This document shows, one piece after another, positions 13,028 through 23,809 of a DNA stretch of 64,000 nt. The stretch comes from Quillaja saponaria (lineage: Eukaryota; Streptophyta; Magnoliopsida; Fabales; Quillajaceae). The DNA is taken from contig CM055607.1 in NCBI GenBank assembly GCA_029379385.1, positions 7,068,001 through 7,132,000 on the forward strand, read 5' to 3'. Position 1 is the stretch's first letter; every line of letters begins with the position of its first letter. Made by a program: the position numbers and the translations under genes. The notes under the pieces are model-generated. The model was given only the letters and a program-made list of their open reading frames with translations, ran no database searches and was not told where the DNA came from.

Positions 13028-14182
13028 GACTGAGATATGGAATGAATTTTGCTTATGAAAGCACTGGTTTTTTCAACACATTGGCTAATCTAACCAACAT
13101 AAAAACCCAAATCGACTTTTTCCAAAAGCTAATCCAAGAAAATGCCTACACCAAACAATACCTTGAGTCCTCCATTGCTCTAGAATCAGTTGCTGGCAAC
13201 GATTATACTAATTTTCTAGTAAAAAATGGAAGCCTAGAGGTGAGTTTTAATTGAGTTAAATAATTATAATGACTTGCGGACTGTGGCTTATGTATGTTTC
13301 TTGCGTTGTTTGCTTGATTCTATGTCTCTTTTTAATGTGATAGAAGTTGCCAACCATCACTGCATCTCTAGTTAATTAACTTTCCTTGAATCTCATACGC
13401 ATTCAAAGCTTGGGAGTGAAAAAGATAGCAGGTTTGGAGCCACTGGGATGTTTACCACAAATATCTGCGGCTTCTGCATATCAAAATTGCATTGACCCTC
13501 TAAAATTGTTCTCCAACACTCAACAACCAGATGTTGCTGCAAGCGGTTCAAAACTTGACCCATGAAATTAGTGAAGGAACCGTGTTCATGATGCTAGATC
13601 TCAATGGTGCTTTCATTACTACAATAAACAACCTGAGAAGTCATACAGGTAAGATGCGACACCTCAAAGTTTGTGATTTGTCGTGCGGGAGCTAACATTT
13701 GTATATGTTAATTCACAAATCAGGTGTATACCGGTTTAATGTTGTGAACCATATAAGCAGCTTTAGTGAGTTTCATTATGGCGGAGCAATGTCAAGTAAT
13801 TTAACCTATTTTGTGACTGTGTTAAATGATATCAGAGCCAGCCTACTTAGATATATTACAATTACATAGATTAATGCGTCAAATCAAAATTTATTGACGA
13901 AAAAGTATTTTAACATTTATAGACTTGTATCATTAAATAAGCATGGAATGATATTTTTTTCATTATATATGCAGGACATTAGAATCGATGAATCCATTGC
14001 AACCATGTTGCGTTGGTTTGATCGTGGAGAACTCGTGGAAATTTGAATGAGAAAAGAGAGAAGAATTATACTGTTTGAAAGAACCAGAGATATCATTCTT
14101 TTGGGACTTAGTTTATCCTTTTCAAAATGGTTGGCATTTCCTATATTTAGCCTTAGAATCTTCTCTCCAGCAACTCTTTTAG
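13028..14182 (+). pseudogene. GDSL esterase/lipase relic 1 (3' exons)
   Basis: Three exon remnants: 13028-13239 (RLRYGMNFAY..TGFFNT, then SVAGNDYTNFLVKNGSLE), 13344-13648 (SLGVKKIAGLEPLGCLPQ) and about 13976-14182 (FFWDLVYPFQNGWHF, ending SLQQLF and TAG). These match plant GDSL lipases of the At5g03610 type: the GND block and the final D..HP block. The N-terminal GDS motif exon is absent. A CAA to TAA change in exon 2 (LVN then stop), frameshifts, and the loss of the catalytic His (DLVY instead of DLVH) show it is dead. It lies tail to tail with gene B. Confidence 0.8.
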
Positions 14183-14518
14183 ATATGTTAATTAACTTTG
14201 ACAAAATGTTATTAATTAGATTATAATATGATCCGTTTCACTTACGAGTTCCATCAGAATAAAGTATTTGTTATATTTTCTGTCTTGAGAATATATAATT
14301 TGTTCTTTAATTTAAATCCAACATACATATACCACTATAATCCAATATGACCTAATCCCAAATACATAGATACACACAAACAAATGGCACTATATATTTA
14401 CAAATTTAGTTGAAACAGTACTTAGAGAAAGACATTTTCTAGTTATAAAACTCCAACTTGTATAATTAAATAGATAATTAAATAGAGCACGCCTGAAGTA
14501 ACATACATACTGAGCAAC

Positions 14519-17500
14519 TCAGAACCAACGGTTTACTTCCCTATTGAAAATGACTGGCCTATATGTTGAGTTGAATATTTGAACAAGAGGTGGAAATTGC
14601 AGTAGCATGAACAGAGTGACTGGAATGGTAGCAAGAAGAGTCACAGGAATGAAAATCCATGATTGTCCATGTAATGTAAAGTACATAGCAGCACAAAATG
14701 TGATCATCATGGTTGCAATGGAGAAAAATAAGGCAGAAAGGCCTATCATCAACCTCTTGGGCAAAGATTCGAGAAAATCTTCCTCTGCATAACGTGATGT
14801 AAGGATGCGCAAAAACATCAATACAGAAGTTGAAGAAGAGAAAAGTGATATGGCATCTGATATCATGAAGAGCATGAATAACTTGTGATTTAAGAATATC
14901 GGAGAGCCATTGTCATTGTTACCACCTGGAAAAGTGAATGCTGCAGCAAACATAATGGTAACTATGAGAGCACCTACAACTGTACAAGAGCTTGCTGTCT
15001 CCTTCATCCATCTCTCACCCTCTTTTACCAATTCTTTGTGATTCTCTGTGAACACATCTCTAGGTGTCTTCTTATCAATGTTTAAAGCCTCTTGCATATA
15101 AGGTGGAACTATACTTTCCACTTCCTGCAAATATTTAAAGAAAAATATTGAATGAACGAAAATAAATCAAGGATCAGATGAAACATATTCAGAGCTAGTT
15201 CGCTTTGCATATCATAAAGGACTGATTAATATAAACTTATACTATGTATTAGATAGATCATTAGTTGTATAAATGCATTATCATCTTTCTTACTTAAATG
15301 AATAATCCTAACATGCATATATATATATATATATATAAGAAAGGATGAATAATTCAAGACTATATTATTCTCTTATTAATAGATATTGTATAAGAATCAA
15401 CATAATAGTATTATACGTACTATCATACCCTTTTAACATACACCGAGTAAGACTTTAATGTCAAACACATTTTAACAGATTTAGTCTGAGATAATCACCT
15501 TAAACCACTGTAGTTCTCTTTGCATTTGCAAAGCTGCATCCGAGATGCGATTGAGTTCTGTCAAAGGTGCTAATTCCCCAGCCACATGTAGCATGTTATT
15601 CTTCCTTGAATCCAACGAACTTACAAGCGCATCTTTTTTTTCATACCCGAATATGAGGCTGAAAACTTTAGATTGACGAAATTGAATAGCATAAAAGAAC
15701 AAGTTTCTACGTATCTTGTCACGACACCATAAAAGATCTGGATTTGCTTTTGATGATTCAATTATAAACTCTGAGATTCCTCGTTCCGCAGCTCGAAAGA
15801 TTGCATCATATACTAAACCATTTGACATTTGTTCACGACTTAAAGTTTCAATTTTTTTGCACACAATACGTAGAAGTTCAAGTGATTTCTCATGGTCTAA
15901 TTTCATTTGGTATATTTTCTTGATTCCTGACACAATTGATAATACAAACTCTATCAATTTCCCAATGATCGATTGTCATTATTAATGTATGAGAAAATGA
16001 AGAAATTATGGCTAAAAATCAGATAAACAGAAAATAACTAGTATTATTGAAGGCTTGAGATTAGGCCAAATGTGGAAATAATTAACATCAATTAGGCCAA
16101 AGATTTTCTCAAAAAGATTATTTTGCTCATTGACGATTAGTATCTAAGAGTTCATTCCTCATTTCCACATTGTATTCTTTGAAGAAAATTAAAATAAATT
16201 ATAAATAAAATAAAAAAACCACGAAGCGATCATTAATTACTACCGTCAAACCCTCCCTAGTGCACGAAATGGAGATTGTAAGTAGTAGTTACCTAAGAAA
16301 TTATGGATATCCGAAATTAATCTTTCCCGTAGGCATGGATGAACTGCAACACAAAGAGAAACAATAATTAATTAAAAAATTCAATAAAAAAAGGAAAACA
16401 AAAAAAAGACTTGATCATGCAGCATATGTACCTATTATATTCTCATCGCATTCTCTTCTTTGATCATCATTGTCGATGTTTAGTTGAACGTGATTAGCAG
16501 AAGAAGATGGTTTTATCTGGATCCCTTTTCACAAACAATGAGTTCATGTTAATTCTTTTATTTCATTATTACATGAAGAAACAAGAAATAGCTTTGAAAA
16601 AATTACAGCATTTTCCATTCCTAATTGCTACTAGAAATATCTATATATATACACAATAAAACCTAGTAATTTGCAATTTAGGACTTCTCATCCTCAAACC
16701 TATGATTAGGACCAACTTAAACCAAGGTATTATTTTTCTGTGCAAATGTCTCGCGGTTAAAAATAGTACTAAACAATTAATTATAACAAAAATGTACTGA
16801 TAATAATAAGGTTCATATAATTGTTGCAATTAAAAAATTATCTCGTAATTAATAAAATTAACAAACAATTTAATTCATGGTAGAAATGTGAAAGTTGTAG
16901 TACTTACAATCATAGATCCATTGTTGCCAAAATGAGAGGTTACTGCCACTGGGGAAAGCAGAAGGTATCGTAGCCAAACGTAAAACTAAAGTGCGGTCAA
17001 AGTTGTCTGGTGCTATTGCAAAATCTGGGCAACGCTTGACCAAATCCAGTGCCATATCTAGAACAAGTCATTATAAGGTAATGTACATGGATTAATTGGT
17101 AATTCCCTTTTGGAATCTCAAAACATGATTAAAATGTTGTTAATTAGTAAAATCAAATGCACAATAAAATAAAAAGTTAAAATTAGGGTGTGTTTGGTAT
17201 GAGGTTAATAGGACTTAAACCTTAAAGGAGAAATGTTTAACCTGTATTAAGTGTGTTTGGAAAAAAATTCCTTGAAAGGTTATAATTTCTGGAGATTAAA
17301 ATGTCTTCATAAAAAGGCATTAATATATAACCTACGGGGGACTAGTTTAAGAAGGGTCATATTGAACTAGGAGAGTTGGTGACAGTCCAGTCCTTCTCTT
17401 TCTGAGTGCTAATTCTTGAATCTACTTCGAGAATTCCTCATTAGAGAGGGATTCTTCCAAGCTTGCCTTGCAGGATCTTCATATGGTTCGAATTGTTGAA

Positions 17501-20405
17501 AATGGGTACTCGCAAGAACGAGACTTTTAAATCCTCATCCATGGAGCTCCAAACAGACTCGATCAGTCCAATCTCTGAACAAAGCGACACACTAAAGCTC
17601 ATCCTTCACCATGATTCCATCGTTTCAAGGAAGCATGAGATTGCCGAGGCTAGGGTTTAAGAAGAATAGGGGGCTTGAGAATAAATGGCTTCGACCATTG
17701 CTAACAGGTTGTACTAACCTTCACTACCATTTCTTCGATTAGAGCTAGAGACTGATTGGGAAAAAGGAAGACGAATTACCGGAAAAGCTTGCTGGAAAGA
17801 AATATTCAAATCCACCAATTGTTAAGCAATAGAATGTCTTTGCTTTTCAATTTACTCCAACCAGTAAAACAGGCAGAAAATAAAAATCACATCAAACTAT
17901 ACTCCTGAGTTAATATTAATATTTAATCCGATTCCAATCATAATTAATATTTAACTTGTTATAGCTTAATTAATATCTATTATCACAGCCAAACACAATT
18001 AATATTAAAATTTCTATCCTTAACGCATGTTCCATGAAAATATATTTATAAAACACTTAACCTTTGAATGTTTAATCCTCAACCAAACACACCCTAAAGG
18101 TAATCATATTATGGTGTATATGTAACCCATAAGAAGTATTCAACGTTAGATTTTGCTTAAAAAAAGGGATTTTATTTTCATTTGTTTTTACAAATGATAA
18201 AGAGAGGCAGAGTGGTAAAATATGTTTTTAAGAAAGGCAAATATATGTTATGTTCTCAAGTTTTAGGAAATTTTTTAAGTGAAAATATTTCAAGGAGTTA
18301 ATTCAACTAATGAATATATTTGATAAGCGGTTTGTTGAATTGATAATTGCATGATATTAAAGAGGTTGGAAGAGATAAATCCTCCAACAAATCATGTGTC
18401 AATGTTTAAATATTGGGCCTCGGACTTATCGAGTTGTAATTAACCTAGATTGAGTACTATCTAAGCTAAAATTCATGTGTTTATAGAACTAATGATTTTG
18501 TCTTAATTTCTCAATTTAAACTACAAGTAATTAGACTTACTCAATTATACCATTCCACACATCTCTATAGATTAATAAAATATATAATTGTTTCTTACCC
18601 ATAAGTCTGAGATAATAGCATTGGCAAAGAAGTGTAGCACCATAGGTTTCTTTTTCACCCACGAGTTCCTCAAATGGAGTGACTGAGTAAAGATAGCGAG
18701 CCATTTCAATGTGACGATATTTAATAGCCAATGAAACTGGAATCCATTTGCGGTTATTTGCAATTGTGAGTACATTTTTGTTTCTCTTAACCACCCATTT
18801 GGCCATTTCAATACTTCCAGCAGAAGTTAGAGTTGCAAGAGTTGTGTCTCCCTCATTGTCTCTTATTTCTATTGCTTCCTTTGACATCAATTTCAATAAC
18901 TCTTTCATAATATTAAAATGCCCAAATTCAACAGCAGCGTGAAGAACCGTCTTGCCAAATGGTGCAATTCTTCGATTCAGTGTATCACGATGGGTGTCAA
19001 TGAAATCCTTTGCAGCCTCCCACTTTCCTTCCTGCAATGCCTTGTAAAATGTTGCATCCTGAGCATAATCGTTGATGTCTGTTGATCATTGCAAATTAAG
19101 TTTTCGTTAATTATTTTTACAAATTAACATGATTTTTTTTTCACATTTCATCTTTAATTTAATACTTAGTTGATCAAGTTGACTGAAATATGTTATGATC
19201 TAAATCTTTAAAAAGTGATCAAGCTTCTTCTTCTTTTTTTATCACTTGGAAAATCTTGTCCTCTAATGCAAAAATGTAATTAGGTTTTATTACATACATA
19301 GCAAAAGAAATTATTAAAAAAGGACAAAGATATTTATACATACTTATTTATTTACAATGATTCAACATTTGATTTTTATTTTTTTTTTATAAAAATGATA
19401 TTTCACTAACTTTAAGTATAATTAGGATTCAAATCTTCTGCTCTTATAACAGGATCAAATCCTGTAAGAAAAATTACTACATACACAAAAATATATATAT
19501 ATATATATTCCTCAATAATTAAATTATTATGACAAAAATTAGTGTTTTTCTCTCAAACAGATTCATGTATTATGTGAAATAATCTAAATCTATCAATAAT
19601 GTCAAAACAAATTTATTAGTTTAAAAAGTGAGGTGTCACCTCTCAATTGGACCATATCTCATCAATATGGCAAACCAAATTAAATTAATCGATTCTCACA
19701 AATAGGACCAAATTAAAAAGAAAAAGTTTCCACTATCTTAAGAAAAATTATTAAAGTGATGAGCCCTTGGTTTGCAGTCGTGCAAATATGCATGGGACAC
19801 ATGCAAAGCAAGTGAAAGGTTTTTCAAGTTTTGAGCATATCAAAATTTTGTTATTCCACCAAATATATTCTGCTCTAACAAGTAGGATCGAACATACCAC
19901 AATTTTGTTATTCCACCAAACATATTTATTGTATCTTAATTATAAGTTTTTTTATATAAATAAATTATATAATTTATTTTCAATAATCGCCAAACATAAT
20001 AAAATTGAAATTCTACGAGGGAGAGAGAGAGAAACAACCTGGAATATCTGCTGACTTATCTTCATCTAATTCAAGACATGTGGCCATAGATCTGTACTTA
20101 TTATACAAAGCATCCCAAGCTTTTTTGGCAGTAATATCATTTTCCATTGTTACAGAAAGTGCTTCCGATCCACATGACATATGAATTGCATGTAAAGCCG
20201 CCGCATTTTTTCTTTTCCACGATTTAAACTCAGCAGTATCAATATCACAGTCGGGTGATTGGACCTCTACGATCACATCCCATAGATCTTGTCCCAACAA
20301 ATAATTTTTCATCCAAACATGCCATTCTGCATAATTGTCTTGATTAAGAAGCTCCCGAACCATTGGAGATGTAGAAGACGGCGTTAACCCAACTTTTGAA
20401 CTCAT
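14519..20405 (-). CDS. Gene B: intact gag-like/ankyrin/PGG membrane protein, 7 exons, 724 aa predicted
   Basis: Exons, in transcript order: 20405..20039, 19078..18599, 17057..16908, 16524..16432, 16343..16293, 15926..15499, 15124..14519 (stop TGA). All introns are GT-AG, phases agree, and the sum is 2175 bp. Residues 1-122 are a copia gag-like (DUF4219/UBN2 type) domain without a zinc knuckle. Residues about 123-282 hold ankyrin repeats such as GKTVLHAAVEFGHFNIMKEL. Residues 283-380 are a linker. Residues 380-523 hold more ankyrin-like repeats ending NNMLHVAGELAPLTELNRIS and QMQRELQWFKEVE. Residues 524-724 are the PGG domain (HKELVKEGERWMKETASSCT, then AAAFTFPGG) with four hydrophobic segments. 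The start is the ATG shared by all copies; a probable 5'-UTR intron ends just upstream (gcag). Family knowledge: plant ankyrin-PGG proteins such as ITN1 and ACD6 act at membranes in salt or defence signalling; the role here is inferred. Intron 2 carries a 909-bp element. Confidence 0.87.
17186..18094. mobile_element. 909-bp TIR element in intron 2 of gene B
   Basis: Begins gggtgtgtttggt and ends accaaacacaccc, a perfect 13-bp terminal inverted repeat with similarity continuing inward. Flanked by TA/TA (17184-17185, 18095-18096). Copies C, D and E have an uninterrupted site (D near 44133, E near 63787). Internal sequence includes a 198-bp reading frame (17463-17660, 65 aa, no recognised domain) preceded by splice-like signals, possibly a captured host fragment. 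No transposase. Confidence 0.75.
20021..20032. repeat. (GA)6 microsatellite at intron 1 donor, gene B
   Basis: On the transcript the donor gttgtt is followed directly by (TC)n. Confidence 0.85.
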
Positions 20406-20588
20406 TCTACTTACTGCCCAAAAAAAATTTAAATAAGTGACGTACAGATTGTGAAGCAAAGCAAAGTTTGAAAGTATTCAAGTACTTGTTGATGGTTGAA
20501 GCTCAAGTCCAGAAACTAAAGAGATGCATAGCTTGCAGACTGCAGAAGCAAATGGAGAAATGCACTGGGTGAGCGGATACTTGACTGC

Positions 20589-20610
20589 ACTGGCTAGTTT
20601 TATAGCCAGT
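20589..20610 (-). promoter_or_regulatory. TATA box of gene B inside an inverted repeat
   Basis: On the minus strand gctataaaac (20606-20597) lies about 190 bp upstream of the ATG. It is flanked by a perfect 8-bp inverted repeat, actggcta (20589-20596) and tagccagt (20603-20610). Equivalent sites occur in copies C (31819-31828) and D (46503-46512, gctataaagc); in copy A it is degraded. Position and conservation support a core promoter. Confidence 0.5.
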
Positions 20611-21189
20611 CAAGACGCTATTAATTAATTAATTTAATTGAACTGACCAATATACTGTATTTTTAAACCACATCTGAATAATGTAAAATTTTCTCAAATT
20701 ATACAGTCTCAAGTGAAATTTTTAAAATTTGATTAGCTTATCAGACTAATTACTAATAACAATATCACATTTCTTATTATATTTGATTATAATCTTATCA
20801 AACTTATTTTTAATTTAATAATTTAGATGTTCGGTATTTAACTAGAATTTTTTTTTTTTTTATATGATTATGTATTATTTTTTAATATAATATAAAAATA
20901 AACAATAATTTTGTACTTATTTTTCTCCACTTATAATCAGATTTAATAATAATTCTATTTGATCAAGTAAAAGATTATAAGATTCCTATTATATCACAAA
21001 TGACATCCACATATCATTAATACATCACCTAAAATTTAACCAAATTACTTTCTCGATTAATGAATACTAATTTGATATTTTATATTTTTTTTATTGAAAC
21101 TGTCAAAACTTGGTTATCAAGTAGCAAGGGTCCAGAAAAGAAATATTTCTTTTAGCTTTACATCCCCAGAATATTCCCAAGGCATATTA

Positions 21190-21502
21190 GAAACATTCTT
21201 TTTATTGAGTTAGACGATGGAGGGCCGAGGTCGCCTGCTGGCTTTAGATCTATGACCGATTATAAATGGAAGTGTTGAAGGAAAGTGTCGGTTGCAGCAT
21301 TTTTAATGAAAACGAAAATAAATAACTTTACAGTGTTTTAAATTAGTTTCAAAGAGGTTAAAGTTTCTAAAATTTTTGTGAAAATCATTTAATTAACCTC
21401 CTGAAACTATAACCTTTGAGTTCTTTCTTTTGCCATACACACTTAACAGAGGTTAAAGTTTTATCACTTAATTTTGTCCACTATTAACTCTATACCAAAC
21501 AC
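21190..21502. mobile_element. Decayed TIR-element end at the intron-2 site, 21.5 kb
   Basis: Ends at ccaaacacaccc directly before sequence that follows the intron-2 site in gene D. Inner part (ggccgaggtcgcc, agatctatgaccga) matches 47.3 kb. The subterminal 150 bp matches the reverse complement of the left end of the 909-bp element. Confidence 0.6.
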
Positions 21503-21915
21503 ACCCCAAAGATAATAAAATCTAGATGTATATGTAACCTAATAAGAAATATTCAAAGTTAGATTTTGCTTTAAAAATGAATTTTTTTTTTCTTTACAAA
21601 TGATAAAGAGAGTTAGTGTGGTAATATATGTTTTTTAAGAAATTTAAATATATTTTATGTTCTAAAGTTTTACGAATCTGAAATATTTTGAAGAGTTAAT
21701 TATAGAAATAAAAATATTTGACGAGTGTCTTGTCAAATTGATAATCACGCTTTAAAATAGAGGTTGAAAGGGATAAATCCTCGTATAAATTATGTGTCAA
21801 TGTTTAAATATTGGATCTCAAACTTACTAAATTGTATACAACCCAGCATGAGTACTATTTAAAGCTAAAATTCATGTGTTTGTAATAGAGCTAATGATTT
21901 TGCCTTCTATAAAAC

Positions 21916-22022
21916 ATATTTAATGCAGGATGACAATGGAGGATATGCAGAAGAAGCTGTGAGCATGGAGTGGGCTGAGAAAAGTGCTTAACTAAGCATT
22001 CATTGTCTCTGTGGCAAAAAAA
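21916..22022 (+). other. Inserted foreign fragment resembling a terminal exon
   Basis: About 107 bp with higher G/C than its surroundings interrupts sequence that is continuous in the paralogous segments (ataaaacatgaagttttaat). It begins near aatgcag and reads DDNGGYAEEAVSMEWAEKSA then TAA (frame 21923-21991), followed by UTR-like sequence and an A run. Source gene not recognised. Confidence 0.4.
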
Positions 22023-22130
22023 GGAAGTTTTAATTTCTCATTTTAAACGACAAGTAAATAGACTTAATTATAGTATTCCATGTATATCTATATATATTAA
22101 TAACATATATAATTGTTTCTAAGTTATTAC

Positions 22131-22600
22131 CCATAAATAAGTTTGAAATAGTAGAATTGGCTAAGAAGTGTAGAACCATAGATTTGTTTTTTAGGCACTG
22201 AGTTTCTCCAGTAGAGTGACTGAGTAAAGACAGTGAGCCATTTCAATGTGACCATATTTAATGTAGCTAATAAAACTAGAATCTAGTTGTAGTTATTTGC
22301 AAGTGACTGCTTTTTTGTCTTTCTTAACCACCCATTTGGCCCTTTCAAATTCCAGAAGAAATTAGATTTGCAAGAGCTTTGTCTCCCTCATTGTCTCTTA
22401 TGTCTATTGCTTCTTCTGACATCAATTCCAAATTTCCAATAACTCTTTAATTTCATTGTCTTAAAATGTCCTAATTCAACAACGGCAGTAATTCCTTCAC
22501 TCAATGCATTAGGGTGGGTGTCAGTGAATTTCTTTGCATGCAGCCTCCCAATTTCCAATTTGCAATGTCTTGTAAAATCTTGTATATTGAAGCTTGGTGT
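22131..22600 (-). pseudogene. Degenerate ankyrin exon 2
   Basis: Full-length but indel-ridden match to exon 2 of genes A, B and D, from the acceptor end near 22600 to the donor end at 22131. Several frameshifts; not translatable. Lies upstream of gene B together with the element end at 21.5 kb, as in the 32 and 48 kb copies. Confidence 0.7.
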
Positions 22601-23231
22601 CTTTTGATCAGTGCAAATTAAGTTTCTTTGTTAATTTAAAATGATGTTTTTTCACATTCCATCTTTAAGTTAATAATTAGTTGATGAAGTTGACTGAAGT
22701 ATGTTATGATCCAGTGTATAGTGCAACAAACATTAAAAAATGATTAAGCATTTTTTTTTTTTTTCATTTGGAAAATCTTTCTTCTGATGCAAAAATGTAA
22801 TTTATGTTTTATTACATACATAGCAAAAGAAATTAGGAAAAAGGACAAAGATGTTTATACATATTTATTTACAATGATTGAACATATGATTTTTGTTATA
22901 AAAATGGTATTTCACTAAGGTTTGAATATAATTGGGATTTAGATGTTCTTATATTTCTCTTGTAACATGATCAAATCATGTAAAAAAAAAAAAAGACATG
23001 CAAAAAAAAAAAAAAAAACCTTTAAAAATTAAATGGAAAATTTTGTTTTCCACTAAACAGAATTATTAATTGTATGAGATGATCTAAATCTATTAATAAT
23101 GTCAAAACAAATATACTTTTTTGAAAGAGTGAGGTGTTAAATCTCAATTGGATCATATTTGGGCTACTGTGAAACCAATGATTGAATTAATCGATTCTCA
23201 CAAACATATCCAAATTAAAAAGAATGAAGAT

Positions 23232-23650
23232 TCCATTATCTTTGAAAAATTTATTAAAGTGGTCAGCCACTTAGTTTGTGGTCGTACAAACATGGAACAC
23301 ATGTAAAGCAAATGGAAGTTGCTCACTCAAAAAAAAAAAAATTATATATATATATATACAATTAAACAGAGCAAAGATTCCATTATCTTTGAAAAAATTA
23401 TTATTGAATTGCCGTCGTACAAACATGTGAAAAAAAAAAAAAAAAGAAGCAATTAAAAAGTAAATATTCCATTATCTTTGGAAAAATATTAAAGTTGTCA
23501 CCCACTTGGTTTGCAGTCGTTGTTTGTACAAAAAAAAAAACAAAACAATTAAAAAGTATAAAGATTCCATTATCTTTGGAAAAATTGTTATGCGGGAGTC
23601 ACTTTGCTTGTAGTTGTTCAAACATGGGACACATGCAAAGCAAATGAAAG
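23232..23650. repeat. Intron-1-type tandem repeat, about 110-130 bp units
   Basis: Repeats of an A tract, then aaagattccattatctttg, aaaattattaaagtggtcag, cacttggtttgcagtcgt and acacatgtaaagcaaatg. About four imperfect units. The same unit is single in intron 1 of genes A and B. Confidence 0.7.
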
Positions 23651-23667
23651 TAGCTCATAAAAAAAAG

Positions 23668-23805
23668 AACCGTCTTGCCGGAGAATGTAATTTCTCCACT
23701 TTGTACATTAGGGTGCATGGTTGTTAATGAATTCCTTTGTAGCCTCGCAGTTTCCTATCTACAATGACTTGTAAAATCTTACATACTCAACATAATCATT
23801 GGTGT
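23668..23805 (-). pseudogene. Exon-2 5' fragment of the ankyrin family
   Basis: Matches the first about 140 bp of exon 2 (acceptor end at 23805, region encoding FYKALQ and GKTALHAA) and stops abruptly at 23668, next to A-rich intron-1-like repeats. Confidence 0.6.
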
Positions 23806-23809
23806 CTGT

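Noticed and set aside
14607..14792. Plus-strand 61-aa frame (MNRVTGMVARRVTG...) conserved opposite exon 7 in B, D and E
   Set aside because: It is the antisense of the conserved PGG exon; conservation follows from the sense strand.
14519..15130. Exon 7 of gene B as a separate single-exon PGG gene starting at 15130
   Set aside because: That start is TTG inside the intron end; the exon has a clear AG acceptor and its phase matches exon 6.
23232..23650. CRISPR-like spaced repeats at 23.2, 33.4 and 49.3 kb
   Set aside because: Units are imperfect, about 110-130 bp long and without regular unique spacers; this is a plant nuclear tandem repeat.
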